Shown piece by piece: positions 10,666 through 23,522 of a DNA stretch of 64,000 bases. The notes below the pieces were generated by a model. It did not search any database and was not told the DNA's origin. It saw only the letters and a list, made by a program, of their open reading frames with translations. The stretch's first letter is position 1, and each line of letters starts with the position of its first letter. Source of the DNA: Polytrichum commune (lineage: Eukaryota; Streptophyta; Polytrichopsida; Polytrichales; Polytrichaceae); the NCBI GenBank assembly GCA_950295325.1, contig OX485807.1, positions 14,721,001-14,785,000 of the forward strand, given 5' to 3'. A program made the position numbers and the translations under genes.

Positions 10666-13600
10666 ATGGCGATGGCGATGCCCCTGCGGCGACAGGCTGC
10701 GAAATTGCTGCGAGCACAGACATGTTTGGCATTTCCTAAACTCCTGCAATTGGTGCAATTGTCGCGGCCGCTCCACAGCGGCTTCGCTGCCTCCAATGCG
10801 TTGGTGTGCCCGCCCGCCACCGCGGCCATGTACGAAACCCTAGGTGCGCCCGACCAGGTGCTCAAGTGAGTTACACCCTCTTTCACTCCACTCACTTTGC
10901 GTCACTACAATTGAATTGCCGTTTCTGCACTTTGTTCCTGGCTTGCGGATCGATCGGTTCTCGAATGTATATGCGTGACCATTGGAGGATGGAGAGTGAA
11001 TTATCGTTAGTATGTATACTTCGGATTTGCATTGAAGGTTACCTACACATCAGTCCAGGGGGTGCTAATGATTGAGGCCTTCTTCGATCACTCAATTTGT
11101 GTGTCCTATAAGGGTACCAAAGTTTGGAGGTACTTACTCCGGGACACCATGGATAAAGAAAGCAGCAACAATTGGCAGTTGAATTTCTAGGGTAACAGCT
11201 CAAATATGACCATATGATGTAAGGATCAGGGGTTAGTACCGAATTTTCGAATGTATGTGTGACAAGTGGACGACAAAGTTTGCATTGAAGGTTACCTACA
11301 CATCAGTCCACGGGGGCGCTAATAATTTAGCCGATCACTCCATTTGTGTGTCGTATAAAGGTACAGAGGTTTGGGAACGCTTACTCCGGGACAGAATGGA
11401 TTATGAAAGCAGCCAAAAATTGCCAGCTCAAGTTTCAGGGCTGCATTTAAAAATTGACGATATGTTGAGAGGATTTAGCACCGTATTTCCAATACATACG
11501 GGTGACAGTTGGACGAGGAATTATGAATTTTCCTTAGTCTGTATACTTCAGATTTTCGTTGAGGGTTATCTACACATCAGACCACTGGGCGCTATTGATC
11601 GAGTCCTTCGATCACTCAATTTGTGTGTCCTATAAGGGTACAGATGTTTGGACACTTACTCCTGGACACTTACTCCGGGACACTTACTCCGGGACACCAT
11701 GAACAAAGCAAGCAGCAATTAGCACCTGGAGTTCTAGGGTACTACTCAAAATTGACGATATGATGTGAGGACCAGGCGTTAGTACATTAGTATCGAATGC
11801 ATATGGGTGATACTTGGACAATAAATTACGATTTTTTTTAGTCTGTATGCCTCAGTTTTCCATTGAAGGTTACCTACACATCAGTCTAGGGGTTGCTAAT
11901 GATTAAGTCCTTGTTCGATTACTCAATTTGTGTGTCCTGTAAGGGTGCGGAGATTTGGTAACACTTACTCCGGGACACCATGGAGTATGAAAGCAGCAAC
12001 AATTGGCAGCTGAAGTTCTAGGTTTTTAGAGTTACAGCTCATAATTGACGATATGATGTAAGGAGCAGGCGTTAGTACCATATTACCCACTCAGTTACAC
12101 CACTCGATGCTGGCAAGTGCGGAGCCTGTCCCTCTCTCTGTAAATAGTCGAGGGGTCATTTTTATTTAGTTGATTGTCTTTAAACCACTCATCAGAATTT
12201 ATGTTCAGGCAGACTGCCGGGTATTGAGGAAAGTACTGAAGGGACTGAAGGTTCTTTGCAGATTGGTACAGGTTGAGGGCCGGGAGCTACGAGATGGTGA
12301 AGTGTGTGTGAAGATGCTGGCTGCTCCCATCAACCCATCTGATATCAACCAAGTGGAGGGTACGATGGTTTAGGGTTTAGAGTTTTGGATTTTGGCAAGG
12401 GCTTCCTGATGAACCGGTCCTTTTCCTCTTATGCAATGTTTCTGTTGCATCCAGGATTGGGGACTTGAACAAGTGACAATACGTGAGATTGCGTTGCAGT
12501 CATGGTATTTTCATGTGAGTTTGGGTTGATGCACAACTGACCATTTTGGTTCATGGCATGTATAGGTGTATATCCATTGCGACCTGCGATGCCTGCAGTA
12601 GGAGGCAATGAGGGTGTTGGAGTGGTAGTGGGTGTAACACCGGGAGTGCGGAACCTGAAGGTCGATGATTGGGTCATTCCTGCATATCCTAAACTCGGTC
12701 AGGTTACTCTCCTCCGAAATGAACCCTTTTCCAAAGAAGATTCCAGCTTGCAACTTGGCCACATAAATCATAAAACCAATCACTTTATTAAAGGTTTTGG
12801 GATTTTTTTGGGTGTGTCTTTCAGGTACATGGAGGACTCACATTGCTGGAGAAGAGAGTGCATGGTGCAAAGTGCCTCAGGATGTCCCCAAGGAGTATGC
12901 GGCCACTGTCTCAGTCAATCCTTGCACTGCACTTCGGATGCTGGAGGACTTTGTAGATCTACAAAGTGGTTAGTGCCCTTAAACACTTCATGGAGACACA
13001 TATATTGGCTGATATACCATCAGCAGGATTTAGTAATAGAAAGTGATAAATTCTACCCAAGTTTACAGTGATCTGTTTGATGTACAATATTATGTGTAAC
13101 TCTAGGTGGATGGTTTGACAATCATCCTTGAATGACAAGTGTGTGCAGCAGCTGAGGGGCATTGTGCTTGGGCGGTCCATTCCAGGGGATGTTCTTGTCC
13201 AGAATGGGGCAACAAGTATGGTGGGTCAATGTGTCATCCAGTTAGCGAAACTTCGGAGCGTGCAAACTATCAACCTGGTCCGGGCCAGGTGTGCTACCTA
13301 GACATGACCGTATAAAGTTGAGGCAGTTTATTTTCACGTTACTTACAAGGTGGACACGTTTTGCTTGCACCTATTAACAACTGAACTTACTTTGTCAGGC
13401 CAGATCTTGATGAGGTGAAAGCAAGACTATCAGCCCTCGGTACCGAGCATGTATTTACAGAAGAGGAACTGGGTAAACTTGATAAGAACTCACCCCTGGT
13501 ACCTCCTTCCTCTTCACCTATCAGTTACTAAGGTCTACATGTTGTGTTCATTTAAGTCTGTGGTGACATGGTTAATTCATCTAAGTTGAATTTATCCCTC

Positions 13601-15464
13601 AAGGGATAACATAACTTTATATGACAAATCAAAATATGTTCCTAATTTTGTGCAACTAGAGAATATTTAGTGCACATATGACATTTTAAATTGCTGGTCC
13701 TCCTTATACTCTGTTCAATTTCTGACTGTAATCTGGACACAGTACAGAAAGGGTTAGGATCAAAAGGAAAGCTCGGTTTCAACTGTGTGGGTGGATCTGC
13801 TGCAACGGCTGTTATGAAGCTGATGGGGTTGGTCTCTTATTTATTTTATTTGAATCTGGTTCTCGACCTGTGTTGTCAGTGTTGGCCTCCTAAAGACTTT
13901 CTTGGCAAGAGGTGAAATAATGGCATGTTGATGGAAGAATATAGGATGAGAAAAAGATGGATCCAGTGTTGCCACTCGTTAGAGTCTCTTTTGTCCTGGA
14001 AGTTGGCAGGTTTGCATGAACTGGGCAGTTTCAGAAATTGTGCACATCCTGAAATTTCTGGGTATGAGGTGATGACAACTCCGAAATCTGTGCTACATTT
14101 CAGCCGGTTATCTAAATCATCACTTGTTGACTAAGATGGGCAACATCTAGCTTCTCTATGAGATGAAATGGGTCAATACTTGCAAGGCATTTACTGTCAA
14201 TAATTCATTGTTGGACTCAATGTTCCCTTGCTCTTCTTTGAACTTTGTAGAGCCTGTGCAACATTGTATAAAGAGTTGTTGACCCTCACTTTCTCATGCA
14301 TTCTCATTAGCAATTTGTTTCTTGGATGAGCCAACCACCAAGTAGAAAATTGAAGTGTCCAAGAAGAGCTCTACCATTTTCATCTTCTTGTAAGAGCTTA
14401 TTTTTTGCCCTGTGCTGTTGGGTAGGGAAGGGAGTACTTTAGTGACTTATGGTGGCATGGCGAAGAAGCCCATTTCTCTTGCCACAGGGCCCTTAATATT
14501 TAAGGTACTTCAGTATCTCCTTACATAATGGTGTAGTCTGCTATATGGACATATTATCCTATATACAAGAGCTTCTATAACCTTACCCTACTAATGTTCA
14601 CGCCAAAGATTCTGCATATAATAGATTGAAAGTTGATGTGGCTAGTAGGCTAGAGCAACTTAACCCTGGTAACAACAATTTGTGTTTCTAAGAGGTGTGT
14701 TTCTTCTGATTTGACCAATTAGGCGAATAACTCCTCTTAATGACACTCAACCCTGGTGACAACAACTAGTAGTACATGTACCTCGGCACCCTCAAGGGGT
14801 TGTTCTTAGTGCTGAAACAATTGAAAGCTAATCAACAAGACGAATGTGTTCTCAGTTTGGAATCATAATTATTCATTATTTATGCAGGACATGCGGCTAC
14901 GTGGGTTCTGGCTTGGGAAGTGGAGATCAGAGAATTCAGTTGAAGACTTTAAAACCATGACTGCCTACCTGCTTGGACTTGTTCGTGATGGCAAGCTTCA
15001 GTACGTGTAAGTCACTGTATCATATGCATTGAACATCTTGTTGCCTGTCCAGCTTTTGGCTTCCCATGCAGTTCAATTTTGCAAAGGATCTCTGAATCTT
15101 ATGTTAAAAAATTGTGAAGTAGCTTATGATTTTTTTTTCTGTTATTGGCAATTGGTTTTTCTAAAGCACAACTTTTCATGAGCCAGCCAATCACTGATTT
15201 TGAGAGTTTTATTTACAATGTCTGCTATTATTTTATCAGCTAATTCTGGGACTTCTCACAGCTAATGAAGGTTATTTGAAGAATTCGTGACAATCTTTTG
15301 CCTGTTAGCATAGCATGTAAAAATGTGGAATTACTTATTATTCTGGTATGTGTATTGGTTGGCACAGTATGGAGAAAGTTCCATTTCATGACTTCAGCAT
15401 CGTGGTAGAGAAGGCCATGGGTAAACATGGGAGCATGCCAAAGCAAGTTCTTGTGTTTGACTGA
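10666..15464 (+). CDS. MECR: Mitochondrial trans-2-enoyl-ACP/CoA reductase (MECR/ETR1 type), 10 exons
   Basis: NADPH-dependent reductase for the last step of mitochondrial type II fatty acid synthesis, the route that also feeds lipoate synthesis. Exons read 10666-10865, 12262-12359, 12566-12697, 12825-12968, 13186-13288, 13399-13472, 13743-13827, 14426-14504, 14888-15006 and 15368-15464, giving 376 residues, the usual family length. The Arg/Leu-rich start (MAMAMPLRRQAAKLL) looks like an organelle targeting peptide. The segment APINPSDINQVEG (residues 88-100) is followed by a Tyr near 102 at the family's catalytic position. GGNEGVG comes next, then the nucleotide-binding NGATSMVGQ (198-206), FNCVGG, LVTYGGMAKKP and LRGFWLGKW. 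Three in-frame ATGs lie close together (10666, 10672, 10678). I chose the first, but any could serve. Intron 1 (1.4 kb) is filled by tandem repeats. No break or missing motif is seen. Confidence 0.93.
10963..12086. repeat. Intronic tandem repeat, four units of about 250-300 bp
   Basis: Four degenerate head-to-tail units fill MECR intron 1. The shared anchor ATTGAAGGTTACCTACACAT recurs near 11031, 11283, 11558 and 11861, giving spacings of about 252, 275 and 303 bp. Each unit also holds CTCAATTTGTGTGTCCTATA and a CTTACTCCGGGACACC block. In the third unit the latter is itself triplicated at about 11650-11700. Confidence 0.88.
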
Positions 15465-16395
15465 TCAAAATTGCTGAACGTCAGCACTCTGTTTTTCGTT
15501 GTACTCTATTTCATATCTAAATTGCACTTAACAGTAGTCTTTGAATTATTGCTTGCATTTAAATGTTGTTCAAAGGAGTGAAATAGGGAAGTGACTGATG
15601 GCAGCTTTGTGAATATAACAGATATTAAGTAACCTCACCACGTCTAGATAGACTGCAAGGTAGATAATTATGTGGCATTATGAGCATTCATATCTGGGAA
15701 ACGCCATATCCTGGAATGTATAATAGGATAGAGCAGGTCAATTTCACACATCCCATTTTTCAGTTAATTGCTGGCTACATGTACTTTTGCATACTTTATG
15801 TACATGGACTCATGTACTTTTATGGTAGAAAACACCATTGTGTAACTTTGTACCTACAGATATGTGATGGAAGACACTTTGTTACAAATTTCTTGCAACT
15901 GGATATTAGAAAGTCCTTCAAGTTGGTCCATATAAAAGTCCAACAAGTCCTTCAATTTTCACATGCTGACCTCTGTTTGCACATGGCATTCTCATGGCAG
16001 CCACACAAATACAGTCTCTACTGAAACAATGCAATCTACAAATTAATCTGTTATTATGTAATAATGCAGTTTATTTACAAAATGAAGAGTAGAATTACAA
16101 ATGAGTAGAGTTCATTTTGTGTGCCACATTGTTTCCAACATGGGAAAGGTGAGAAAGCGATGAAAATATGTCAAATTCCTTCACATGAAGGAGAATTTCA
16201 AATTCACAGGGCAAAATTGTCCAGAAACTGGTAACTGAAGACTACCTAACTTACCACAAACCATACCAGACCACTATTTTAAACAAGGTGCAATGTGAGT
16301 GATACCTTGCACAAGAAACTGGGTGTCAGTGCATTCTCAGTTGTTGGAACTAATTTTGCAAAACTACTGAAATGTGCATAAGCATAATTTACACA
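15465..16395. other. Convergent intergenic region between MECR and permease A
   Basis: The two genes end toward each other with about 930 bp between stop codons, which must hold both 3' UTRs. A 114-codon frame at 15680-16024 (+) has no recognisable domain and is probably 3' UTR chance. No terminator-like structure stands out. Confidence 0.5.
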
Positions 16396-19300
16396 TCAGT
16401 AAAGCTCATGCCAGACTTTGAGGTTCATTTGAGGTCCTTTGAACCATTTGCGGGCACTTAGAAGCCAATATGAAATTGTTAGCACAAACACACCCCCGAC
16501 AGCAACAGGTGTATAATTTAGTGATTGAACATCCACAGGGTAGCGCACAGGCAAGCAGAAAAGAACAGTAATGGTGATCACCCACAATACCGCAATCCAA
16601 CCGATAAAGAGGCTGCAAAATTGCCCTCCAAACTTGACAGGGCCATGTGCGAATGTGTGGCGAGCAAGTGTGACCCGAAAGAAAATTGGCAGTCCATAAG
16701 CAATATATAACCCGACCACTGCGATTGAAACCATAGCTTGGAAGGCCACCAAGCTCCCAATTGACTGCCAAGCAGAGCAACACATAAAACCACTGAGTAC
16801 TTGCAACTCAGACAGAAATGTGCATAAAGTAGATGTGCCTAATTCGGTGCCTCATCTTAAACGGATATCTATATTTGAGTGGTGAATGGTTGGGCTAGGA
16901 ACATACACCAAAAGTGTTGAAAAGAGATTGGACAATGTGTTCAAAGTTTATCCACCATTCTAGAAGCAATAGTCAAGAAGCAATAGTCAGCATAATTTGT
17001 GGGGACCTATATGATCATTTAATAGCTCGGAGAATCTTCACTTTGAAATATGAATAGGATGTTCATACAAGCTCCAAAAATGATGAGGAAAGTGGCTATG
17101 GGCATGATTTGGATGTGCTAATCATCTTGCACTTATTGAGTGCTGCATCATACTAGAAGTGGGTGCAGAGAGAAAAGTGTCCGAATAACACACCGAATAA
17201 CACACGTCTTCCTTATATTCTTCAACCAGTCAAAAGAATTGTGGAGTGAAATTAAGTAACACTTACCGGGAGTACCATGATGAAGGCTATGAAGCAAGAT
17301 AGCCACACCGCATTCATAGGAACGTCGTATTTGTTCACCTTGTGCCATACATGTGAGAAAGGTAGAGCTCCGTCCCTTGAAAATGCGTAAACCATCCTGC
17401 AAATCACCACAGTAAACATTCAAGCTCTATTCCCTTCTAATGTCCTTCTAGACTTGCAACAATAAACTACAGAATACAACAGATTAAGATTGCAACCGCT
17501 ATGTTCGGTAGGCATCGATTCGCCGCTTTACTTTTATTTATTGAATTACTGTGAAATTAGTGTTGAATTTATGAAATATGTAAATTTAGGATTTTGTGAT
17601 GTGGTTCCTCGTGGTCGATGAAGAAAACTTAGTACTCAAAAATTGGATACTTAGTTCTGGTAGATTGCATCCTCAAACATGTGGAAAAGAAATTACAGAC
17701 CTGGAATTGCTTGTGACACATGCCAGGGCGCCTAAGTAGATGGCAACCGCATTGATTCCAAGGCACACAATCCCACCTGTCCCACTCCCAAACCGGTCTC
17801 GGAAGATGGTGTAGAAGAGCTGGGCAACTGCATAGCCGCCTGCGTCATTAGCAGGGTCTAATAACGACGACGGGTCCATGACTGTGTATGCAAGAGCCAG
17901 GATGTATCCCCAACCCACAACGATGGAGATGCAGATGGCGGTCAGAATCCCATATGCTCCAAACTTGTCGGATGATTTGGTTTCTTCCGTCTGCCATCAT
18001 GATCAAGGATAGATTATTGTCAAGAAGCTCGCTCAATCTGATTTGGGTTCTAACAAAATATGTTCCTTATGTAAATCTCGGGGTTCAGTCAACACTTATT
18101 ACACATAGCATTCTTGAGCATGTGTAAGGATGTGATTTTTCTATTCTAGCTTCAAGAATTTTTTTATCCAAGACTTAAGGTTCTTGAGTACATGCATGAA
18201 TGCCATGGAGAATAGTCAAGTGGCATGAAGCTCGCATTAGTGGACGCCTCATTGTTGCCTGCCTATCTTTTGACACAAAGCCTTCTTCCATCCACCAAGG
18301 TTCAATCAGAGAGGCGTCCCTATAATGGAACCCTTCTTAAATTATCTGGATTACCTAAAAATCATTCCGTTTATATTGAAACCTAAATAGGCTACAGACA
18401 AGAATGTTATGGAGATAAAGGGAACCAGTAAACCTTAAAATAAGAATCAAGAGAGTTAATTACTCCAAAGCTTTAGAGTTATTTCTAATAAAAAAGAAAT
18501 CGACAGGAAGCAATCGGAAACTAAGAATGAGATAGAAAATAGATCACACATGCCGCAATTGCCAAATTGTGGCAACCTTTTTGACCAGGGGCCATCCACA
18601 ATAATCTATGTGCATGGAAATATCCACCTTCTAACACATCCCACTGACTTGTCTTGTGGGAGTCTCCTACAACATTGGGTTTTGAAGAAAAGAATCTGAG
18701 TTCGTAATTGTTGAAGGATTATACATAGAAAGGGATTAAGTAAGTGTTGAGGAAGGAATGAGGAGATGAAATGAAGGAGATGGATCGTGATGATATTGAT
18801 TAATCTTACCATGTGGGCGGAAGCGTCGAAGCCTGCAAGGGAGTATTGGCTCATCAGGAGGCCGAGGAAGAAGATATAGGGACTGCTTGATATACCCAAG
18901 CCCTCAGGCTTGTAGAATGATGTGAATATGTATGTTGTTGTTTGCCTTTCAACGGCCACCATGGGAATCAGTATCGTCAATATAACCACTCCTGCAAGAA
19001 TAGATTTTTATCACTTCACCACAAATAATTCCTGAAGGACTTGTTTTTGAGAAGAAAGTATTTGTTACAAGGCCATCTCGAAACAGGTTGTCTCATAGAA
19101 CGATACGAGTACTCTCAGCTCACCCTACAACCCAAACCCTAAAGGTTTTGGAAGAACCTGATTGATTCGGGATGATCATCTTACCAAGAGCGTTCCAGAA
19201 CATAGAAAGACTGCTGACGTAAGCAAAGTATTGGACAGGTAGACAATTGAGAAGGCCGAGTGACAGGAGGATGACTGCCTGTAATCCAATCAGTGCGTAC

Positions 19301-21276
19301 TTGCTCAAGATGTAACCACCCCCATTCGCCCCACCGGTGCTTAAAAGCACAATCACTTGCAAAATCTGCGTCAAAGAGAAGCACACACCGCATGTTGCCG
19401 CCCACTGCAATTCACCAAACCACCAACAATGTAAGCTGAAAGTCAATATCTTATTTGCACAAATTTTTCATCAACACAACATGTATATATATATATATAG
19501 ACACCAATAATAATTACCAGAAACAGATCCGCTCAAGAAGAAAAATATACACGAGCAACTGATTAATTTCACAGCCAGCTGGGTGAGTGCAAAGGAGAAA
19601 TAAGTATGTAGATGATCATCGACAACGAAACATGATAATTAATTAATGTGGTGTAGAATATGATGTATGTAGATGACCTGGCCAACGACGTTGTACCTGC
19701 ACCAAGTTAACGCAGAACATGAGTGTAGGAATTAATTGAAGGTGTGTATCTATCAGGAACGTGATTCATCAAGATGGGGTATTCAACAGAAGCTCAGATC
19801 GATTGGGTGATTGAAAAATGATGCGAAAATTATGAAGAGAAAGATCTGTTTGTATATATACCAGCCTGTGATCCATGAAGCGAAGGGGCTCCACTTCACT
19901 CCTGCCAACTGAGCGCTCCAAAAGTAGAGTCCACCACATGTAGGAAATGCCGAACAAATCTGGAACGCCAGCAGTTTCAACGTAAATTATATTTCAAACA
20001 CTATTTAAATTATGCCATTACCCTGCCTGGCTCAAACATGCGAAACTCTAAACCCTGGCTAAATCATGTTCTTGGCTCAACATGCGAATCTTGAAATCTT
20101 GTTAGCGTGATTTTTGAGGGATCCACTCGATTTCCAAGACGAGAAGGAAATCATCGACGCTGCAATTGAAGTGGATTCAAGTGAACCACATGATAAATTG
20201 TGTGGATGATCACGTGAACGTTGAAACCAATGCTGGACTGGTATATAGGGTGATGAATGCATGATGTCAATAATCAACATCAAGAATGGTGTCCGTAAAC
20301 CTACCCGTGGGTATTAAAATCGTAGTACCACTCAAATATTGATATTTAGTCATGGGACGTATGTCAAGGTGAGAGAGAATCCTTGTCAAATCCACTCTAG
20401 ACCATATTGAATCTAAGGCGATTCTACCTAGATATGTAGGTTATTGCATGCGTATATAGACCCGAAACATATCGAAAATAAAAATACCCTCAAATACATG
20501 GTACCAAAAAGACACATTCCTCATTATAGAAACCCGAATGGTTTCAATAAGTAACGATACTTTAGAACTAGTTATGCAAATCCATGGGACAAACGAACAA
20601 ACCACATCACAGAAATCAATTAGTACTAGAAGGAAATGATCAGTTTAATTGCATCATGTTCTGGAGATTGTCACACAAATGTGCGGCACACAGTGTCCAG
20701 TTCGGGAGAATTTAGTGGCAAGTGAGTGGCAGTGCAATGATATTGCAGCTCCTTAAATTCTTAAACCCTTAAACTCTTAAATCTTTACACCCTAATTTAG
20801 AATTGTTAACTTGCTGCAATTAATCGATAGATCACTAACCTCTGCCATACTGAGGCCCACAATCAATGTGAAGAAGCCAGTGATGAGCCAGCCCCAAGTC
20901 ATGGAGATGATTCCACCATACGCCAGGCCCGTGTTGAACGTCGTTGTGATGCCAGCCATCACGGAGAGAATCGAGAAAGAAATTGCGAAGTTCGAAAACA
21001 ATCTGCACAGCATGATGCTCATGTTATTCAAAATCTGTCAATGTAAGATCATATGCACCTTGAAGTAACATCTCGAAGATTAATTAGCAAATTACATTAC
21101 GGAAGAGAAGCTGTAGGCCGGTTTAAGCTAATCTGGGAAGAATTATGTATGGAAGGAATGGATATTGGATCAGGAAAGCAGATTTCATGAAGTGTAGAAT
21201 ATTATTCTTACGAAAGGTTTCGTTTCAGCTCTTGCTTGTATCCAAGCTCCAGGAGCCTCTTCTGCCCTGAATCCAT
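16396..21276 (-). CDS. BAT1/GABA-permease-like amino acid transporter, paralogue A, 9 exons
   Basis: APC-superfamily membrane transporter of the plant bidirectional amino acid transporter 1 (BAT1/GABP) group. Family members move GABA and other amino acids in mitochondrial or other endomembranes. Exons on the minus strand: 21276-21212, 21002-20840, 19959-19862, 19696-19678, 19404-19185, 18991-18810, 17990-17701, 17396-17267 and 16764-16396. The product is 511 residues, against about 516 for Arabidopsis BAT1. Visible family signatures include the start MDSGQKRLLELGYKQELKR, then SNFAISFSILSV, FPTCGGLYFWSAQLAG, LLMSQYSLAGFDASAHM, TSNSRMVYAFSRDGALP, VAFQAMVSIA and the C-terminal YWLLSARKWFKGP. Hydrophobic segments fit about 12 membrane helices. 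Exon 4 is a 19-nt microexon encoding YNVVGQ. Exon phases match paralogue B throughout. Intron 6 carries a MITE and intron 8 a dispersed repeat. The reading frame looks intact. Confidence 0.93.
16860..17165. repeat. Dispersed repeat R6 in intron 8 of permease A
   Basis: The block starting CTATATTTGAGTGGTGAATG shares phrases with about 29725-30030 and, in reverse orientation, with about 35440-35760. Shared phrases include a GAATCTTC block, the CATCTTGCACT block and the AGAAGTGGGTG end. It is non-coding and of unknown class. Confidence 0.55.
18108..18408. mobile_element. Small inverted-end element R8 in intron 6 of permease A
   Basis: The ends are CATTCTTGAG and CAAGAATG in inverted orientation. 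The interior shares GCCTCATTGTTGCCTGCCT-like text with a copy in intron 4 of paralogue B (34038-34297). The two copies lie in different introns, so they inserted independently. Confidence 0.6.
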
Positions 21277-22560
21277 TTTTGGGGCTGTAATTAGATCTCG
21301 ACAAGAGCTCTCTGATGATTCAACAGCAACCCCTGATGATTCCCACGCGGTCAAGGTTCGACGATCACTTTCCGGCGCCTGCAGCATTACATCAATATCA
21401 TCACAACAATACCCGGCACCTCGAAGATGATGACATTAAACACAAGTTTATAATTATTCTCATCCCAGGGTTAAGCTCTCGATCATTTGTTCATTAATTC
21501 CTGCATGACCACCTGACTCAGAACATACAAATTACAAGTACGGTTCGGAGATGGAGAAAATCTGGAATATAGTAATTAAGCAACACTAGGGTTAATCAAT
21601 TATCACCTCGGCCAGATTGTTGTGCGACTGCATCAGCACCACAGATTTAACACGTCCGAAATGATTTGCTGCTGTAACTATAACATGTCCACCGTGCTCT
21701 AACGATCACAAAGTTACATTGTCGTGAACATCATAACAACTGAAGAATAGATGATCTCAACGGCAGCATTGATCACACGGACTTCGTCGATCCATCCAGC
21801 TGATTTTGGACTAGTACTGCATCGACGACCAATTATCCCTGCAAGGAGCCTTCAGCTAGATTAGTCTTACTACATAAAATGTAAGGTATGCGCGGGTGAT
21901 ATTCGGTTACTTTTTTTGATCGGCCACCTATATGTGATTGGTATGGGGTTCGGTGAGGATCGAAGAACAAACACCATAAAGAAAACGCATCAAATTTAGA
22001 AGGAGTTTGGACTACGTCTTCAAAGTGCGCACTCAAATGCCTGCACCGCATGACCACGCATTGTAAATGTCTAGATAGGAGCACGGGACTACCTTAGCTT
22101 CTAATTCACCTCATAATCAGTTTGGGAAAACCTCAATTCTGCACCAATTTGAGGGATGTGAAGCGGGTGTGAGGCTCACCAGGGAATTGCTTCACCAAAT
22201 CTTAACAGCCCAGGTGCATTTGGAGATGAAAGTTGAACGCATGAGCATTAGACAGCAAGATTCAAACTCAACTGCAACTTCCAAACATCATCATCATCAA
22301 CACCATAGAATTTTAAATACGCCAGCAGCTTGAGTACTACGTCCGATCTTTTCTCCATCTAACTTGTACTGCAACGCATCAGAAGCGGAAGCTGGAAGTG
22401 ATCAACAGAGATGACGTAATTAGTTAATGTAAATTTGCACTAAGGAGCCGCATTAGGTGAGCTTAACCTCAAGAATGGAGTGCAGCATCATCATAGATTA
22501 ACCACTCCCAGAATGATGCAAGTTCTATCGGAGCATAATTACTGGAAGTTAAGTTGACTG
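21277..22560 (-). promoter_or_regulatory. Upstream and probable leader region of permease A
   Basis: The region beyond the start codon shares short blocks with the same position upstream of paralogue B. CAAATGCCTGCACCGCA lies about 760 bp from the A start and about 790 bp from the B start, and a CTCAATTCTGCACCA block lies near 22126. These blocks probably mark duplicated promoter or 5' leader sequence. No TATA box could be assigned. Confidence 0.45.
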
Positions 22561-23136
22561 CAGATTACAATAGAGCTTGCAGAACAGCGAACCTGACCAG
22601 CTTGAAAATCTATCTGAACTTGGCCTTTTCTAAAGATGATCATCAAAACTGGACCAAAACTTGGCCAGATTCTGAGTGCTGCCAGAAGCATGTTAGAGAT
22701 CCATGTAATAAGCTTACTACCTTGACCCAAGATTTAGGCTTTTAGGCTTTTAGGCTTAGGTTAGAGGTTTTGGGCGGCTTTGGGCTAATTTGGTCGTGAA
22801 ATCCGGGATCCGACTGCCTACTTTAATCGGACAATGGATCTGCACTGGGGCCGCTGTTGGCGGTGAAGAATTTCGGCGAATGATGAAGAACTCGGGAGCT
22901 ACTTTGGATGCACGCGGCAGGTATGTTATCTGTATGTGGGCCTTATCATTCATGTTCTGGTCACTCTTGTTAAGTGGACACCTATATTTGACTATGTGAC
23001 TGGCATGTTGCACGGCTCGTACTTAAGAATGGACACCAAAATACATGTGTTACGATGATATTGGACTATGCTTAAAAATATAGACATCATTCTAGGTTTA
23101 AGAGTGAGCGCGACTTAGAGATCATGACTTTACTAA
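22561..23136. other. Unassigned sequence between permease A promoter and a MITE
   Basis: A piece of repeat R6 lies at about 22965-23110 (CACCTATATTTGACTATGTG). No gene is seen. Confidence 0.4.
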
Positions 23137-23519
23137 GGGCCGGTTCACACTATGCCCAAGTCGAGAGGAGAAGCGTCACTTTTCTGGACCAAACTATGTT
23201 GAGAGGAGAAGCCTTTGGGTTGAAAAAGTATATTAAAATAATCCACTGTCAGATTTTGAATATTTTAATGAAAAAAGAGTTCGGCCTCTCGATGGAAGTT
23301 TGGGCTGAGCATTTGCTCGACCCAAACTTTGCTGGAGAGGCCGAACTCTTGGCGCCATAACTTTCTAAAAGTGTTGCCACCTAGGCTCTTTTGGAGGCGA
23401 CGCCCTTTGGACTTCGGCCTCTGGTGTGAAGGCCGAGAGGACAGACTTTGGACATTTCTGCATTTTCATTGGTCCAAACGCTTCTCCTCTCAAAGTTTGG
23501 CCATAGTGTGAACCGTCCC
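23137..23519. mobile_element. PIF/Harbinger-like MITE, family H2, short copy with internal hairpin
   Basis: TAA flanks both ends (23134-23136 and 23520-23522). The ends GGGCCGGTTCACACTATG and CATAGTGTGAACCGTCCC are inverted repeats with one mismatch. Closely related ends bound the 990-bp element at 40444-41433. The centre (23275-23350) folds into a long, nearly perfect hairpin. There is no reading frame for a transposase. Confidence 0.85.
23275..23350. other. Long imperfect hairpin inside the H2 MITE
   Basis: AAGAGTTCGGCCTCTC (23275-23290) pairs fully with GAGAGGCCGAACTCTT (23335-23350). Inside it AAGTTTGGG pairs with CCCAAACTT and GAGCA with TGCTC, separated by small symmetric loops. The RNA would be a stem of about 37 bp per arm with a tiny loop, resembling precursors that Dicer-like enzymes cut. 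Whether it is transcribed is unknown. Confidence 0.7.
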
Positions 23520-23522
23520 TAA

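Noticed and set aside
15680-16024. 114-codon open frame between MECR and permease A
   Set aside because: It lies in the convergent 3' UTR zone and has no domain or start context of note.
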